DNA of 7,711 nt from Phycisphaerales bacterium (lineage in GTDB: Bacteria > Planctomycetota > Phycisphaerae > SM23-33), in assembly GCA_003485185.1 (NCBI GenBank), contig DNAS01000090.1:10436-18146 (forward strand). The letters run 5' to 3'. The translations under genes were made by a program, and so were the position numbers. Positions 6,749 to 7,711 of this stretch are shown in pieces. The notes beneath the pieces were generated by a model. It was not told where the DNA came from. It was given only the letters and a program-made list of their open reading frames with translations, and searched no databases. Each line of letters begins with the position of its first letter. Position 1 is the first letter of the stretch.

Positions 6749-7600
6749 ATGAACGAGCTTCTTCGGTCGATCACGAACTACATTCACCGCGTCTCCACCT
6801 ACAACCTCACGGTGGTGGCGGTCGAACTGCTGCTGATCGGGCTGGTGGCCTGGTGGGTGCTGCGCTTCCTCCGGGGCACGCGCGGGGCGCGGCTCGTCAA
6901 GGGCGCCGCCGTCCTGCTGGCCCTGGTCTACATCGTCATCCGCCTGCTGCCCAAGACCGGCAGCCTCAGTTGGGAACGCATCGAATTCCTCTACGGAAAG
7001 TTCCTGCTGTTCACGTTCGTTGCCGTAATCGTGGCGTTCCAGCCGGAACTGCGCCGGGCCCTGATCCAGATCGGGCAGACCCGCCTGTTCCGCGGAAAGC
7101 ACGCCGACATCGAGGCACTGGTCGAGGAACTGGTGGACAGCGCCATGTACCTCGCCCGCAACAAGATCGGCTCGCTGATCGCGGTGGAGCGCACGGTGGG
7201 CCTGGCGGCGATCATGGAAACGGGCACGCGGCTGGACGCGGCCGTCACCAGCAACCTGCTCAACACGATCTTCTACCCCGGCAGCGCGCTGCACGACATG
7301 GGGGTGATCCTCAGCCGGGGTCGCCTCGCGGCGGCGGGATGCCAGTTCCCCCTCGCCGAGAGCGAGGACGTGGACCCGTCGCTGGGCAGCCGGCACCGCG
7401 CCGCCCTCGGACTGGCGCAGGAGTCCGACGCCGTCGTCATCGTCGTCAGCGAGGAATCCGGGCGGATTTCCATCGCCTGCGAGGGGCAGCTCTACCTCGG
7501 GCTGACGGGCGAGAACCTCCGCGAGATGCTGCTGTCGCTGCTGGCGCCGAAGTTCGGCGCCGGTCGAAAGAGGGAAACCCCCACGGGCGAAGCCCCATGA
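6749..7600 (+). CDS. cdaA: Membrane diadenylate cyclase CdaA-like, with DMG in place of the DGA motif
   Basis: A 283-residue protein of the CdaA type, which condenses two ATP into the second messenger cyclic di-AMP. Three N-terminal transmembrane segments lie at about 20-41, 49-67 and 80-98. They are followed by the family hallmark FQPELRRAL (97-105) and a DAC catalytic domain (about 115-265). In that domain ALHDMGVIL (180-188) stands where typical enzymes have LHDGAVI, so the metal-binding Asp183 is kept but Gly-Ala becomes Met-Gly. The second active-site motif RHR is intact at 215-217 (GSRHRAALG), as is VVSEESG (232-238). The length is usual. The ATG at 6749 has only a weak upstream purine stretch (GGATGACAGG). 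It follows folP and overlaps the next gene by ATGA, implying translational coupling. Family assignment is firm; activity is likely but the motif change leaves some doubt. Confidence 0.93.
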   Translation: MNELLRSITNYIHRVSTYNLTVVAVELLLIGLVAWWVLRFLRGTRGARLVKGAAVLLALVYIVIRLLPKTGSLSWERIEFLYGKFLLFTFVAVIVAFQPELRRALIQIGQTRLFRGKHADIEALVEELVDSAMYLARNKIGSLIAVERTVGLAAIMETGTRLDAAVTSNLLNTIFYPGSALHDMGVILSRGRLAAAGCQFPLAESEDVDPSLGSRHRAALGLAQESDAVVIVVSEESGRISIACEGQLYLGLTGENLREMLLSLLAPKFGAGRKRETPTGEAP

Positions 7601-7711
7601 TGACCAAGACCCGATTCTACGGAGTGGCGCCGAAGCGTTTCAGCCGCCGCTGGTGGCTGGAAGGCGGAAAGACGTTCTTCTGGGTCGCCGTCGTGACGAT
7701 CCTGATCTGGG
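7597..7711 (+). CDS. Start of a membrane-anchored protein, possibly YbbR/CdaR-like, cut by right edge
   Basis: Thirty-eight codons are visible. Two adjacent in-frame ATGs (7597 and 7600) occur; the first overlaps the cdaA stop as ATGA. The N-terminus is basic (KTRFYG, KRFSRRWW) and leads into a hydrophobic stretch KTFFWVAVVTILIW (25-38) that looks like a single membrane anchor oriented with its start in the cytoplasm. The position directly after cdaA matches that of cdaR, whose YbbR-domain product regulates CdaA in Firmicutes and which also begins with one membrane helix. The identification rests on context and topology only, since no YbbR repeat is inside the window. Confidence 0.55.
   Translation, partial: MMTKTRFYGVAPKRFSRRWWLEGGKTFFWVAVVTILIW

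Noticed and set aside
5719..6774. 351-codon - strand frame opposite folP
   Set aside because: folP is unambiguous on the + strand; this is an antisense shadow.

Overview
The window is GC-rich (roughly two thirds G+C by eye) and carries eight chromosomal genes. They are mostly housekeeping genes, seven on the + strand and one (pheT) on the - strand. The best guess for the host is a member of the Planctomycetota, possibly Phycisphaerae-like. This is inferred from the high GC, a PEP-CTERM sorting-signal gene, a flavin-dependent thymidylate synthase (thyX), a phenylalanyl-tRNA synthetase beta chain of unusual short architecture, and degenerate CGCAGAG-type intergenic repeats. No rRNA or tRNA marker is present to confirm it.

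Layout: (1) 1-1204 (-) pheT, cut by the left edge, lacking the EMAP/OB tRNA-binding domain. (2) A 158-bp divergent promoter region with back-to-back sigma70-type promoters. (3) 1363-2103 (+) thyX. (4) 2218-2415 (+) a 65-residue protein that is almost nothing but a signal peptide and a PEP-CTERM tail. (5) 2523-4331 (+) aspS, complete. (6) 4332-4625, a 294-bp intergenic stretch filled with nested inverted repeats. (7) 4626-5690 (+) corA. (8) 5691-5808, a second copy of the same repeat type as a long hairpin. (9) 5809-6669 (+) folP. (10) 6749-7600 (+) cdaA, a membrane diadenylate cyclase with an altered DGA motif. (11) 7597-7711 (+) the start of a membrane protein overlapping cdaA by 4 bp, possibly a YbbR/CdaR-like partner.

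Functional links: thyX and folP both belong to folate/dTMP metabolism, since FolP makes the pterin precursor and ThyX uses methylene-tetrahydrofolate. The cdaA plus overlapping membrane gene pair looks like a c-di-AMP synthesis module, with folP directly upstream as in several other bacterial lineages. pheT and aspS serve translation and appear to be single transcription units. Most genes have their own candidate promoter, and five of these share a GGTAnnnT -10 pattern.

I found no new multi-gene system. The points most worth a second look are the cargo-free PEP-CTERM peptide, the domain-deleted PheT, the DGA-to-DMG change in CdaA, and the 9-nt-periodic hairpin repeats on both sides of corA.
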